Under the pieces are notes generated by a model. It searched no databases. It saw nothing but the letters and a program-made list of their open reading frames with translations, and had not been told where the DNA came from. This document shows, piece after piece, positions 1 to 5,840 of a DNA stretch of 7,258 nt. Position numbers and translations under genes: made by a program. Within the stretch, counting starts at the first letter, position 1; every line of letters begins with the position of its first letter. Source of the DNA: Lachnospiraceae bacterium (GTDB lineage: Bacteria > Bacillota > Clostridia > Lachnospirales > Lachnospiraceae); NCBI GenBank assembly GCA_016282215.1, contig JAEEKC010000168.1, positions 1 through 7,258 of the forward strand, read 5' to 3'.

Positions 1-72
1 CAATAGGCCTTGTATATTTTACGCATCGGAGGCTCTTGGTTTGTTAGATTTCTGATGCAACCCAATATACAG

Positions 73-101
73 TTTTCAATGTTCCGATGTAACTATATTA
101 T
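73..101 (+). promoter_or_regulatory. Possible + strand promoter for the NEAT/ABC operon
   Basis: TTTTCA (73-78) is followed by 17 bases and TATTAT (96-101), four and five matches to the sigma-A consensus. Its start would fall near 108, inside the LexA-type box, with a leader of about 100 bases before the first gene. A second -10-like TATAAT lies at 181-186 but lacks a -35 at the right distance. No other promoter upstream of the operon is better, but this one is only moderate. Confidence 0.35.
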
Positions 102-125
102 AGCACAAACATATGTTCGTGTAAA
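97..125 (-). promoter_or_regulatory. Minus-strand sigma-A-type promoter for a gene left of the window
   Basis: Read on the minus strand, TTTACA (125-120) is followed by exactly 17 bases and then a perfect TATAAT (102-97). This predicts a transcription start near position 90 and transcription out of the left edge of the window. About 90 bases of its leader are visible. The only ATG I see in that leader is at 26-24 (reading M-R-K-I-Y-K-A-Y to the edge), and it has no convincing SD, so the real start may lie outside. The match is close to consensus and the spacing is ideal. The LexA-type box inside the spacer supports a regulated promoter. Confidence 0.7.
106..119. promoter_or_regulatory. Probable LexA (SOS) operator
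   Basis: The minus strand reads CGAACATATGTTTG, which matches the Bacillus/Clostridia LexA (DinR) consensus CGAAC-N4-GTTCG at all but one position. The core AACATATGTT is a perfect palindrome. The box lies between the -35 and -10 of the minus-strand promoter, where bound repressor would block RNA polymerase. The family consensus is established knowledge; that this site is bound by LexA is inferred from sequence and position. The controlled gene is probably the one left of the window (lexA itself, an error-prone polymerase, or another SOS gene), which cannot be seen here. Confidence 0.65.
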
Positions 126-144
126 GAGGCAATTCATCCCGCAA

Positions 145-157
145 CCGACTTCGTCGG
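145..157 (+). other. Small stem-loop in the operon leader
   Basis: CCGAC (145-149), a three-base loop and GTCGG (153-157) form a perfect 5-bp GC-rich stem. It is followed by ATGGGG and then a short T-rich run (164-170, TTTTCTT). It could be a weak intrinsic terminator or attenuator between the + promoter and the first gene, or simply leader structure. The stem is short and the T-run is interrupted by C, so terminator function is uncertain. Confidence 0.35.
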
Positions 158-210
158 ATGGGGTTTTCTTGCGAGATTATTATAATGATATGAACGGAAA
201 AATACGAAAA

Positions 211-786
211 ATGAACAATTCAATCAGATCATCCCGCTTTCCGGCGATCGTTCTTGGCGCAGTCTTGCTGATCCTGGCATTTAGCGGCAATGCAAAAGTC
301 CTGGCCGCAGAGGAAGAAGGAAAGACCATCGCGCAGCTCGGCCTGGCCAACGGCATTTATACCATGCCGGTTACCCTGGAAGGCGGCAGCATCGGCGCAG
401 CAGTGACCAGTCCTGCCCGTGTGCAGATCAAGGACGGCACTATGACAGCGCTCATTGAATGGGATAATGCATACTATACCAAAATGACGGTGAACGGGAC
501 ATCTTTTGAACCGGAAAAAAGAGAAGGAAATACAAAGTTTAAGATCCCTGTGACGAAGACAGATGTGGCGATCCCGATATCTTATGTGATAGATGATTTC
601 GGCACGGCGACGCAGATCAATTGCACCCTGACCTTTGATTCTTCTGCGATTGAAAAAGCGCAGCCCCGGGTCAGCAAAGGCTATGCTTACGGCTCGGCGG
701 CCATATCCTTCTTCGGCGTGATCTCGTTGGCAGCGCTGGCACTTTTTATGATCCATCGCAGAATGAACAAAAGCTTTGTGGAGTAG
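211..786 (+). CDS. NEAT-like domain surface protein with signal peptide and C-terminal membrane anchor
   Basis: The protein has 191 residues. Residues 1-33 are a typical signal peptide (Arg-containing N region, hydrophobic core about 10-25, cleavage after the VLA/A at about 32-33). Residues about 45-145 resemble a NEAT (iron-transport-associated) beta-sandwich, with the opening NGIYTMPV, a middle VQIKDGTMTALIEW and a closing CTLTFD. Residues about 160-181 form one transmembrane helix followed by a basic tail (HRRMNK). The bulk would therefore sit outside the membrane, tethered at its C terminus, without an LPXTG sorting motif. NEAT domains classically bind heme, hemoproteins or related ligands, but the heme-ligating YxxxY is not visible here, so the ligand is open. 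The start at 211 was chosen because upstream codons look non-coding and a weak GGA lies at 196-198; ATG at 190 is an alternative. It is first in an operon with an ABC ATPase and permease, which suggests an accessory or substrate-binding subunit. Confidence 0.75.
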   Translation: MNNSIRSSRFPAIVLGAVLLILAFSGNAKVLAAEEEGKTIAQLGLANGIYTMPVTLEGGSIGAAVTSPARVQIKDGTMTALIEWDNAYYTKMTVNGTSFEPEKREGNTKFKIPVTKTDVAIPISYVIDDFGTATQINCTLTFDSSAIEKAQPRVSKGYAYGSAAISFFGVISLAALALFMIHRRMNKSFVE

Positions 787-792
787 AGCCAA

Positions 793-1494
793 ATGGCGTA
801 CGTTGAGTTTGATGAAGTCAGAAAAACTTATAAAAGCGGTGAAGTTGAGATCCATGCTTTATCCGGTGTCTCCTTTTCCATTGAAAAGGGAGAGTTTGTT
901 GTGATTGTCGGCGCCTCCGGTGCGGGAAAGACAACCATCCTGAATATCCTCGGCGGCATGGATACGCTGACAAGCGGCAGAGTCCTGGTAGACGGAAATG
1001 ATATTTCTTCTTACAGGAAAAAGGAACTGACGACCTACAGACGGCAGGATGTGGGTTTCGTCTTTCAGTTTTACAATCTGGTGCAGAATCTGACGGCTCT
1101 GGAAAACGTGGAGCTGGCAGCGCAGATCTGCAAAGATCCTCTGCCGGCTGCACAGGTGCTTACGGAAGTGGGACTTGCCGACAGAATGAAAAACTTCCCG
1201 TCCCAGCTGTCCGGCGGCGAGCAGCAAAGAGTTGCCATTGCAAGGGCACTGGCAAAAAACCCGAAGCTGCTGCTTTGTGATGAGCCTACCGGCGCACTGG
1301 ACTACGTGACAGGAAAAGCAGTGCTGAAGCTTTTGCAGGATACTTGCAAAAATACGGGCATGACCGTGATCGTGATCACCCATAACCTGGCACTGACAGC
1401 CATGGCAGACAGGATCATTACAGTCAAAAGCGGAAAGATCGAAAAGGAATACTTAAATCCGCAGAAAGCGGATATTGAAACGATAGAATGGTAA
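793..1494 (+). CDS. ABC transporter ATP-binding protein, MacB/LolD-FtsE type
   Basis: This 233-residue cytoplasmic nucleotide-binding subunit powers the FtsX-like permease encoded next. All the motifs are intact: Walker A GASGAGKT (40-47), Q-loop glutamine Q92 in FQFYNL, signature LSGGEQQR (139-146), Walker B LLLCDE (159-164), D-loop GALD (167-170) and switch histidine H197 in ITHN. The length and the VGFVFQFYNL segment fit the MacB/LolD/YknY family (type VII, mechanotransmission ABC systems). The start is well supported: ATG 793 has a GGAG at 780-783 that overlaps the end of the NEAT-like gene, with 6 bases between the upstream stop and this ATG, implying translational coupling. The stop overlaps the permease start by 7 bases. 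The substrate cannot be read from an ATPase. Confidence 0.95.
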   Translation: MAYVEFDEVRKTYKSGEVEIHALSGVSFSIEKGEFVVIVGASGAGKTTILNILGGMDTLTSGRVLVDGNDISSYRKKELTTYRRQDVGFVFQFYNLVQNLTALENVELAAQICKDPLPAAQVLTEVGLADRMKNFPSQLSGGEQQRVAIARALAKNPKLLLCDEPTGALDYVTGKAVLKLLQDTCKNTGMTVIVITHNLALTAMADRIITVKSGKIEKEYLNPQKADIETIEW

Positions 1495-4400
1495 TTCAAT
1501 ACAAAAGCCCTAAAAAAGGTTTTTTCAATAGGCCTTCAAAGAGTATGTTAAAAAAAGCGACCGTGCGGGAGATCACAGGCTCCTTTGGCCGCTTTTTTGC
1601 CATTCTTGCCATCTGTGCGCTGGGTGTCGGCTTCTTTTCGGGGGTACGGATCACCACGCCGGCCATGAAAAAAACGATCCAAAGTTTCTATGAACAGCAT
1701 GAATTCTATGATCTGCGGCTGCTCTCAACCCTGGGATGGGAAAAAGAGGATGTGACGGCTTTTGAAGAGCAGGAACATATCAGCGCCGCGGAAGGTTCCT
1801 ATCAGTTCGATGTGATCTGCATTGATCCCGAAGGGAATGATATCGTCCTGAAAACTCACAGTATTACAAATAAGATCAATACCCTTTGGGTAACGGAAGG
1901 GCGGCTGCCGCAGAAGGATGATGAGATCCTGATGGATTACAGGAGTAACTGTGGCTATGCCATCGGGGATACCATCCGTTTTTCCGCGGAAAATGACGAA
2001 GATACCCTGGAGCATTTTACGCATGATGCGTATCAGGTAGTGGGCTTTGCGGAATCGCCCCTTTACATCAATTTTGAGCGAGGAAGCACCGCACTCGGTA
2101 ACGGTACTGTGGGCGGTTTTGCCTATCTTACACCCGGGGGCTATGCGGATGAGGTATATTCTGAAATCTATGTCAAGGCGGATCGGAATTTTGAATTGTA
2201 TTCTGATGCGTATAAGGATTTTATAGATGATCTGAAGGAAGAACTTGAACCCTTTACCGGGCAGCGTGCCGATGAGCGGTATCAGCGCATTCTTTCCGAT
2301 GCGAATGAAGAACTGGGAGATGCGAAGCAGGAACTTGCGGATAAGGAAAAAGAAGGCCGGGAAGAGCTTGACGACGCACGAAAGGAACTGGATGACGCAA
2401 AGATCGAGATTTCGGATGCGAAAAAAGAGATCGATGACGGAAAAAGCGAGATCGCAAAAAACGAAGGAAAGTTAGCAGATGCTGACAAAGAGCTGGCCGA
2501 TGCCGCGAAAGAACTTGCTGACGGAAAGGAAAAACTGGATGACGGCAAGAAACAGTTGCAGATGGCGGCAGCTGAAATCGAAAAAGGCGAGAAGGAATTA
2601 GAAGATAACAGAGGGAAGCTTTCTCAGGCAAAAATGCAGCTTGATCAGGCCAAAAAGCAGCTGGATGAGACGGATGAAACGCTGAAAAATGCACAGGCGC
2701 AGCTTGATCAGGCTTCCGGGCAGCTGATGAATGCCCTCGCCCAGATCGAGGAAGGGGAAAAATCTCTGGCCGGCGAAGAGCAGAAACTCATGGCAGCCGA
2801 GGCCTATGGGATGATGGATCCGGAAACGCTGGCCGGCGCAAAGGCACAGCTGGCCCAGGCACGGCAGACCCTGGAGCAGTCCAAGGCACAGTATAATGCC
2901 GGCATGGCAGAATATCAGAAAAATCTGGCAGCTTATCAGGACGGCGTTGCCCAGTATCAGAAAGGTCTGGCTGATTACAACAAGGGGATGCAGGAATACA
3001 GGGAAGGCGAGGCGCAGCTGAAAGACGGCGAGAGTAAGATCGCGCAGGCAAAGAAAGCCTACGGGGAAGGCGTTGCCAAATGGAATGCCTCCGTGAAAGA
3101 ATATGAAGACGGCCTGGCAGAATATGAAGACGGGAAAGCAGAATTTGAAAAAGGGAAAAAGGAGCTGCAAAAGGGAAAGAAGGACTTAAAAGAAGGCGAA
3201 AAAGAATATGAAGACGGCCTCGCGGAATACGAAGACGGCCTGGCTGAATATGAAGACGGAAAAGCGGAGTTTGATGAAAAGATCGCCGATGCCAAAGAAA
3301 AGATCCGCGACGCAGAAGATGAGCTCGATGACTTAAAGGAGCCGGATACCTATCTGCTTGGCAGGGATACCAATATCGGATATGTCTGCTTTGAAAGTGA
3401 TTCCCAGATCGTATCTCAGGTGGCAAGGGTTTTCCCGATCTTCTTTATCCTGGTGGCAGCGCTGGTCTGCATGACGACGATGACGCGAATGGTGGAAGAA
3501 CAGCGCGGTTATATCGGTACCCTGAAGGCGCTGGGATATACGCCCCGTGATATCATGGGGAAATTCACGTTTTACAGTGGTTTTGCCGCTTTCCTCGGCA
3601 GTGTGATCGGTTATGGGATCGGTATCATATTGTTCCCGTCTGTGATCTGGTATGCCTATCTGATGATGTATTTAAAACTGCCGCTGCAGTTTTACGTTGA
3701 TGAAAAGTTAGCAGCCGCTTCCCTGGTTACGGCACTGCTTTGTTCCATCGGAACCACGTATCTGTCCTGCCGCTATGAATTGGCAGAGACGGCAGCCAGC
3801 CTGATGCGTCCGAAGGCACCGACGCCGGGTAAGCGTGTCTTTTTTGAATACCTGCCTTTTATCTGGAACCGAATGAAATTCCTTCACAAGGTTTCCGTGC
3901 GGAATATCTTTCGGTATAAACGGCGCTTCTTTATGATGATCGTTGGGATCAGCGGATGTTCAGCGCTGCTTCTGACCGGCTTTGGCATGAAGGATTCCGT
4001 AGCCGGATTTGCCGCAGCACAGTATGATGAGATCCTGACGGCAGATGCCCAGGTGGATTTTAAGAACGGAACGAAGAAGGAGATCCCGCCGTCTTTGCTG
4101 AAACTGCTTCAGGAGGAAACGGAAACCTATACATTGCTTTCTACCGGTGCCTGGGATCTGGTAACGAAAGATGCGGCAAAAGGCATTTCGCTGCTGGCGC
4201 CGCAGGATGAAAAAGAGTTTACGAAGTATTTCCGGCTTCATGAAGAGGGGACCGGCATCGAGATCCGGCTGCCGAAGCAGGGCGAGATCCTTCTGTGCGT
4301 CGCACTGGCTGACCGTTATCATATAGAAAAGGGGGATCAGATCACCCTTCGCAGTGAAGATATGGAAACGGTACAGCTGAAAGTAGCGGGCATTTTTGAG

Positions 4401-4991
4401 AACCATGTTTATAATTATGTGATCGTAAACCCCGCAGATTTTGACCTGGACCTGAACGCCGCCTACGTCATGTTCCCGGAGGGCGCGGATGTGTACCGGT
4501 CCCAGACAAAGATCGCAAAGAATAAGAATGTGACCGGCGTGACCGTATTTGAGGATTTCAAGGTGCGCATGACCAATATGATGGAAAGCCTGAACCTGGT
4601 AGTGCTGGTCGTGATCCTGTCGGCGGCGGGACTGGCCTTTGTGGTACTCTATAACCTGACCAACATCAATATCACCGAGCGTCTGCGGGAGATCGCTACC
4701 ATCAAGGTGCTTGGTTTTTATCCCGGCGAGACTTCTTCCTATGTATTTCGGGAAAACTACCTGCTGACACTGTTCGGCGTGCTGGCGGGACTCGTCCTCG
4801 GTATTTTCCTGCACAAATTTGTCATGGCGCAGATCATCGTGGATATGGTCCACTTCAAAGTGGTGATCCACAGGGAAAGCTATTTGTATTCCATCGTGCT
4901 GACCTTCCTGTTCACCTTCCTTGTCAGCCTGCTGATGCAGCGGAAGCTTGAGAATATCGATATGGCGCAATCGTTGAAAAGCGTGGAATAA
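1488..4991 (+). CDS. Large FtsX/MacB-type ABC permease with an extracytoplasmic coiled-coil hairpin
   Basis: The protein has 1167 residues. Order of parts: basic N terminus; TM1 (about 35-53, FGRFFAILAICALGVGFF); extracytoplasmic globular domain (about 60-260); coiled-coil hairpin (265-618, turn about 437-449 around P445); TM2-TM4 (about 648-665, 693-717, 741-761), an FtsX domain containing GTLKALGY; then a second FtsX-like half with TM5 (about 812-832), a second extracytoplasmic domain (about 835-1034) and TM6-TM8 (about 1035-1057, 1091-1112, 1131-1150), with ATIKVLGF matching the first half. This is the duplicated 4+4 TM layout of large Gram-positive FtsX-like permeases. The coiled coil consists of seven-residue units of the xxxLxxG type also seen in YhgE/Pip proteins. 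The start overlaps the ATPase stop; M20 (1545) is a shorter alternative and both have weak SDs. By family, such permeases convert ATP hydrolysis into movement of periplasmic parts rather than classic channel transport. The substrate or target is unknown. Confidence 0.9.
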   Translation: MVIQYKSPKKGFFNRPSKSMLKKATVREITGSFGRFFAILAICALGVGFFSGVRITTPAMKKTIQSFYEQHEFYDLRLLSTLGWEKEDVTAFEEQEHISAAEGSYQFDVICIDPEGNDIVLKTHSITNKINTLWVTEGRLPQKDDEILMDYRSNCGYAIGDTIRFSAENDEDTLEHFTHDAYQVVGFAESPLYINFERGSTALGNGTVGGFAYLTPGGYADEVYSEIYVKADRNFELYSDAYKDFIDDLKEELEPFTGQRADERYQRILSDANEELGDAKQELADKEKEGREELDDARKELDDAKIEISDAKKEIDDGKSEIAKNEGKLADADKELADAAKELADGKEKLDDGKKQLQMAAAEIEKGEKELEDNRGKLSQAKMQLDQAKKQLDETDETLKNAQAQLDQASGQLMNALAQIEEGEKSLAGEEQKLMAAEAYGMMDPETLAGAKAQLAQARQTLEQSKAQYNAGMAEYQKNLAAYQDGVAQYQKGLADYNKGMQEYREGEAQLKDGESKIAQAKKAYGEGVAKWNASVKEYEDGLAEYEDGKAEFEKGKKELQKGKKDLKEGEKEYEDGLAEYEDGLAEYEDGKAEFDEKIADAKEKIRDAEDELDDLKEPDTYLLGRDTNIGYVCFESDSQIVSQVARVFPIFFILVAALVCMTTMTRMVEEQRGYIGTLKALGYTPRDIMGKFTFYSGFAAFLGSVIGYGIGIILFPSVIWYAYLMMYLKLPLQFYVDEKLAAASLVTALLCSIGTTYLSCRYELAETAASLMRPKAPTPGKRVFFEYLPFIWNRMKFLHKVSVRNIFRYKRRFFMMIVGISGCSALLLTGFGMKDSVAGFAAAQYDEILTADAQVDFKNGTKKEIPPSLLKLLQEETETYTLLSTGAWDLVTKDAAKGISLLAPQDEKEFTKYFRLHEEGTGIEIRLPKQGEILLCVALADRYHIEKGDQITLRSEDMETVQLKVAGIFENHVYNYVIVNPADFDLDLNAAYVMFPEGADVYRSQTKIAKNKNVTGVTVFEDFKVRMTNMMESLNLVVLVVILSAAGLAFVVLYNLTNINITERLREIATIKVLGFYPGETSSYVFRENYLLTLFGVLAGLVLGIFLHKFVMAQIIVDMVHFKVVIHRESYLYSIVLTFLFTFLVSLLMQRKLENIDMAQSLKSVE
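3099..3287 (+). repeat. 21-bp in-frame tandem repeats encoding EYEDG(L/K)A heptads
   Basis: Near-identical 21-bp units starting GAATATGAAGACGG occur at 3099 and 3120, and again at 3204, 3225 and 3246, each followed by a diverged GAATTT/GAGTTT unit (3141, 3267). Each unit encodes one heptad (EYEDGLA or EYEDGKA) of the second coiled-coil arm. The nucleotide similarity between units is much higher than elsewhere in the coiled coil, which points to recent duplication within the gene. Length may vary between strains in multiples of 21 bp. Confidence 0.85.
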
Positions 4992-5050
4992 ACGTATCGT
5001 TTTTCACTGTTGATATGAAATAAAATCGATACCGAAAAATATAGATAAAG

Positions 5051-5156
5051 GCTTCCCCCTCTGGGGGCGCTAAGCGCCAGTGGCGCTTGCACAGCGCGGA
5101 CCGAGCCGGCAGGCGAGACGGCTGTCAGTGAAGCTGACTGATGAGGGGCGGGGCAG
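5051..5156. repeat. GC-rich multi-hairpin intergenic element (REP/MITE-like)
   Basis: The element stands out from its AT-rich surroundings and can fold as a closed multi-branch structure. An outer stem pairs CCCCTC (5056-5061) with GAGGGG (5143-5148). Inside it are hairpin 1, AAGCGCC/GGCGCTT (5072-5078/5082-5088), extended by GCGCT/AGCGC (5067-5071/5093-5097); hairpin 2, AGCCG/CGGCT (5104-5108/5119-5123); and hairpin 3, GTCAG/CTGAC (5124-5128/5134-5138). The edges CTTCCCCCTCTGGGGG and TGATGAGGGGCGGGG resemble dispersed intergenic repeats that I recall from gut Lachnospiraceae and related Firmicutes. It has no coding capacity. It may also end transcription of the ABC operon, although no T-run follows. 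Multi-copy status cannot be tested within one window. Confidence 0.6.
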
Positions 5157-5179
5157 TGGCGGTAAAGAAAAAATTATAC

Positions 5180-5208
5180 TTGCATAATTATCTCTGAATT
5201 GGTAATAT
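5180..5208 (+). promoter_or_regulatory. Candidate promoter of yajC
   Basis: TTGCAT (5180-5185), 17 bases, then TAATAT (5203-5208) gives four matches in each hexamer at ideal spacing, with a start near 5215. The leader of about 70 bases begins with an inverted repeat ACGGTTT (5217-5223) / AAACCGT (5238-5244) around a 14-base loop. That places a stem-loop at the very 5' end of the mRNA. The TTGACG at 5214 is a better -35 on its own but has no -10 at a workable distance. Confidence 0.4.
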
Positions 5209-5283
5209 ATCCATTGACGGTTTTAAGCGACTTCGTGAAACCGTAGAGAATAACAATATCATAAGAATAAAGGAGACAGTAAA

Positions 5284-5601
5284 ATGGGTGTTTTGATAGA
5301 CGCAGGAGCACAGAGTCCTTTTTCCGGAGGTCTGGTACTTGTACTGTATGTTGTTGTGATCGGTGTGATGTTCTACTTCATGACACAGCCGCAGAAGAAA
5401 GAGAAAAAGCGCATCGAGGCCATGCTTTCCGAACTGGCCATCGGCGACAGCGTTATGACCACCAGCGGTTTTTACGGCATGGTCATTGATATCAACGAAG
5501 AACAGGGTACCGTGATCGTGGAATTCGGCAGCGACAGACACTGCCATATCCCGATGAACAAATCTGCCATCGCGCAGGTTGAAAAGCCGGACGCTGAGTA
5601 A
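5284..5601 (+). CDS. yajC: YajC, SecDF-associated preprotein translocase subunit
   Basis: This 105-residue, single-span membrane protein belongs to the YajC family, an accessory of the SecYEG/SecDF translocase at the cytoplasmic membrane. The short N terminus is followed by one TM helix (about 14-34, GGLVLVLYVVVIGVMFYFM), then the family hallmark QPQKKEKKR (35-43), the GDSVMTTSGFYGMV segment (54-67) and a beta-rich cytoplasmic tail ending in an acidic C terminus. Length is normal for the family. The start is secure: AGGAG (5271-5275) lies 8 bases upstream. It appears to be transcribed alone, between its own candidate promoter and a strong terminator, rather than next to tgt or secDF as in many bacteria. 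Confidence 0.95.
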   Translation: MGVLIDAGAQSPFSGGLVLVLYVVVIGVMFYFMTQPQKKEKKRIEAMLSELAIGDSVMTTSGFYGMVIDINEEQGTVIVEFGSDRHCHIPMNKSAIAQVEKPDAE

Positions 5602-5616
5602 GGACGCATCAAGAAG

Positions 5617-5659
5617 AGACTGTCGATCCGTTTCGGATCCGACAGTCTTTTTCTTTTTT
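5617..5659 (+). terminator. Strong intrinsic terminator after yajC
   Basis: AGACTGTCG (5617-5625) pairs with CGACAGTCT (5640-5648). ATCCG/CGGAT (5626-5630/5634-5638) extends the stem over a TTT loop with a single bulged C at 5639. A T-rich tract (5648-5659, one C) follows directly. The hairpin starts 15 bases after the yajC stop codon and matches a Rho-independent terminator in every respect. Confidence 0.93.
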
Positions 5660-5673
5660 AGGAAAATGATCAT

Positions 5674-5702
5674 TTGTAATAAAACGAATTGTAGTATACA
5701 AT
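5674..5702 (+). promoter_or_regulatory. Promoter of the DUF815 ATPase gene with overlapping palindrome
   Basis: TTGTAA (5674-5679), 17 bases, then TACAAT (5697-5702) gives four and five consensus matches at ideal spacing, with a start near 5709. A palindrome ATTGTA-GTA-TACAAT (5688-5702) covers the end of the spacer and the -10 and could be an operator. The leader then holds a 6-bp hairpin TTCAAT/ATTGAA (5714-5719/5725-5730) and a block of tandem repeats. Which regulator would bind is not clear. Confidence 0.55.
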
Positions 5703-5731
5703 AGAAAACAGAGTTCAATCTGTTATTGAAA

Positions 5732-5814
5732 AAAATAGAGCAGAAAATGTGTAAACGACAAAATAGAGCAGAATACTTGTAATCGAAAACTTGGAATAAA
5801 AACTTGTAATCAAA
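5732..5814 (+). repeat. Three degenerate 27-28-bp tandem repeats in the leader of the DUF815 gene
   Basis: Units run 5732-5759, 5760-5787 and 5788-5814. Units 1 and 2 share AAAATAGAGCAGAA exactly (5732-5745 and 5760-5773) and about 23 of 28 positions overall. Units 2 and 3 share ACTTGTAATC (5775-5784 and 5802-5811). The block is AT-rich, lies between the promoter and the ribosome binding site, and has no ORF of note. It may be neutral tandem duplication or a set of repeated protein-binding sites. Confidence 0.7.
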
Positions 5815-5840
5815 ATAATAGCAATATATAAGGAGCAATC

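Noticed and set aside
11..89. Crossed inverted repeats (11-18 with 64-71, 24-30 with 83-89) as a pseudoknot riboswitch in the leftward leader
   Set aside because: The arms are only 7-8 bp and AT-rich in part, and they match no known riboswitch; chance is the simpler explanation.
10..210. Longer N-terminal extension of the NEAT-like protein from the TTG at 10
   Set aside because: It has no SD, would place some 67 non-signal residues before a clear signal peptide, and would code through the promoter and LexA-box region.
2254..3426. Several open frames on both strands inside the coiled-coil region
   Set aside because: They are low-complexity products (Ser/Phe/Arg or His/Leu-rich) of the heptad repeats of the permease, without ribosome binding sites or recognisable domains.
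3960..4970. 336-codon open frame on the minus strand
   Set aside because: It lies wholly inside the permease gene opposite conserved FtsX membrane segments; its His/Gln/Asp-rich product looks like no known family.
4880..5092. Minus-strand 70-codon frame across the operon end and the GC-rich element
   Set aside because: It has no SD and overlaps the permease C terminus and a structured repeat; the translation shows no domain.
5217..5244. Intrinsic terminator before yajC
   Set aside because: The inverted repeat has a 14-base loop and is followed by A-rich, not T-rich, sequence; it fits a leader stem-loop better.
5732..5814. CRISPR-like array
   Set aside because: The repeats are adjacent and degenerate with no unique spacers; they are tandem duplications.
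5188..5838. Minus-strand 216-codon frame covering yajC
   Set aside because: It runs through the strong terminator and the yajC gene, and its predicted residues show no family features.
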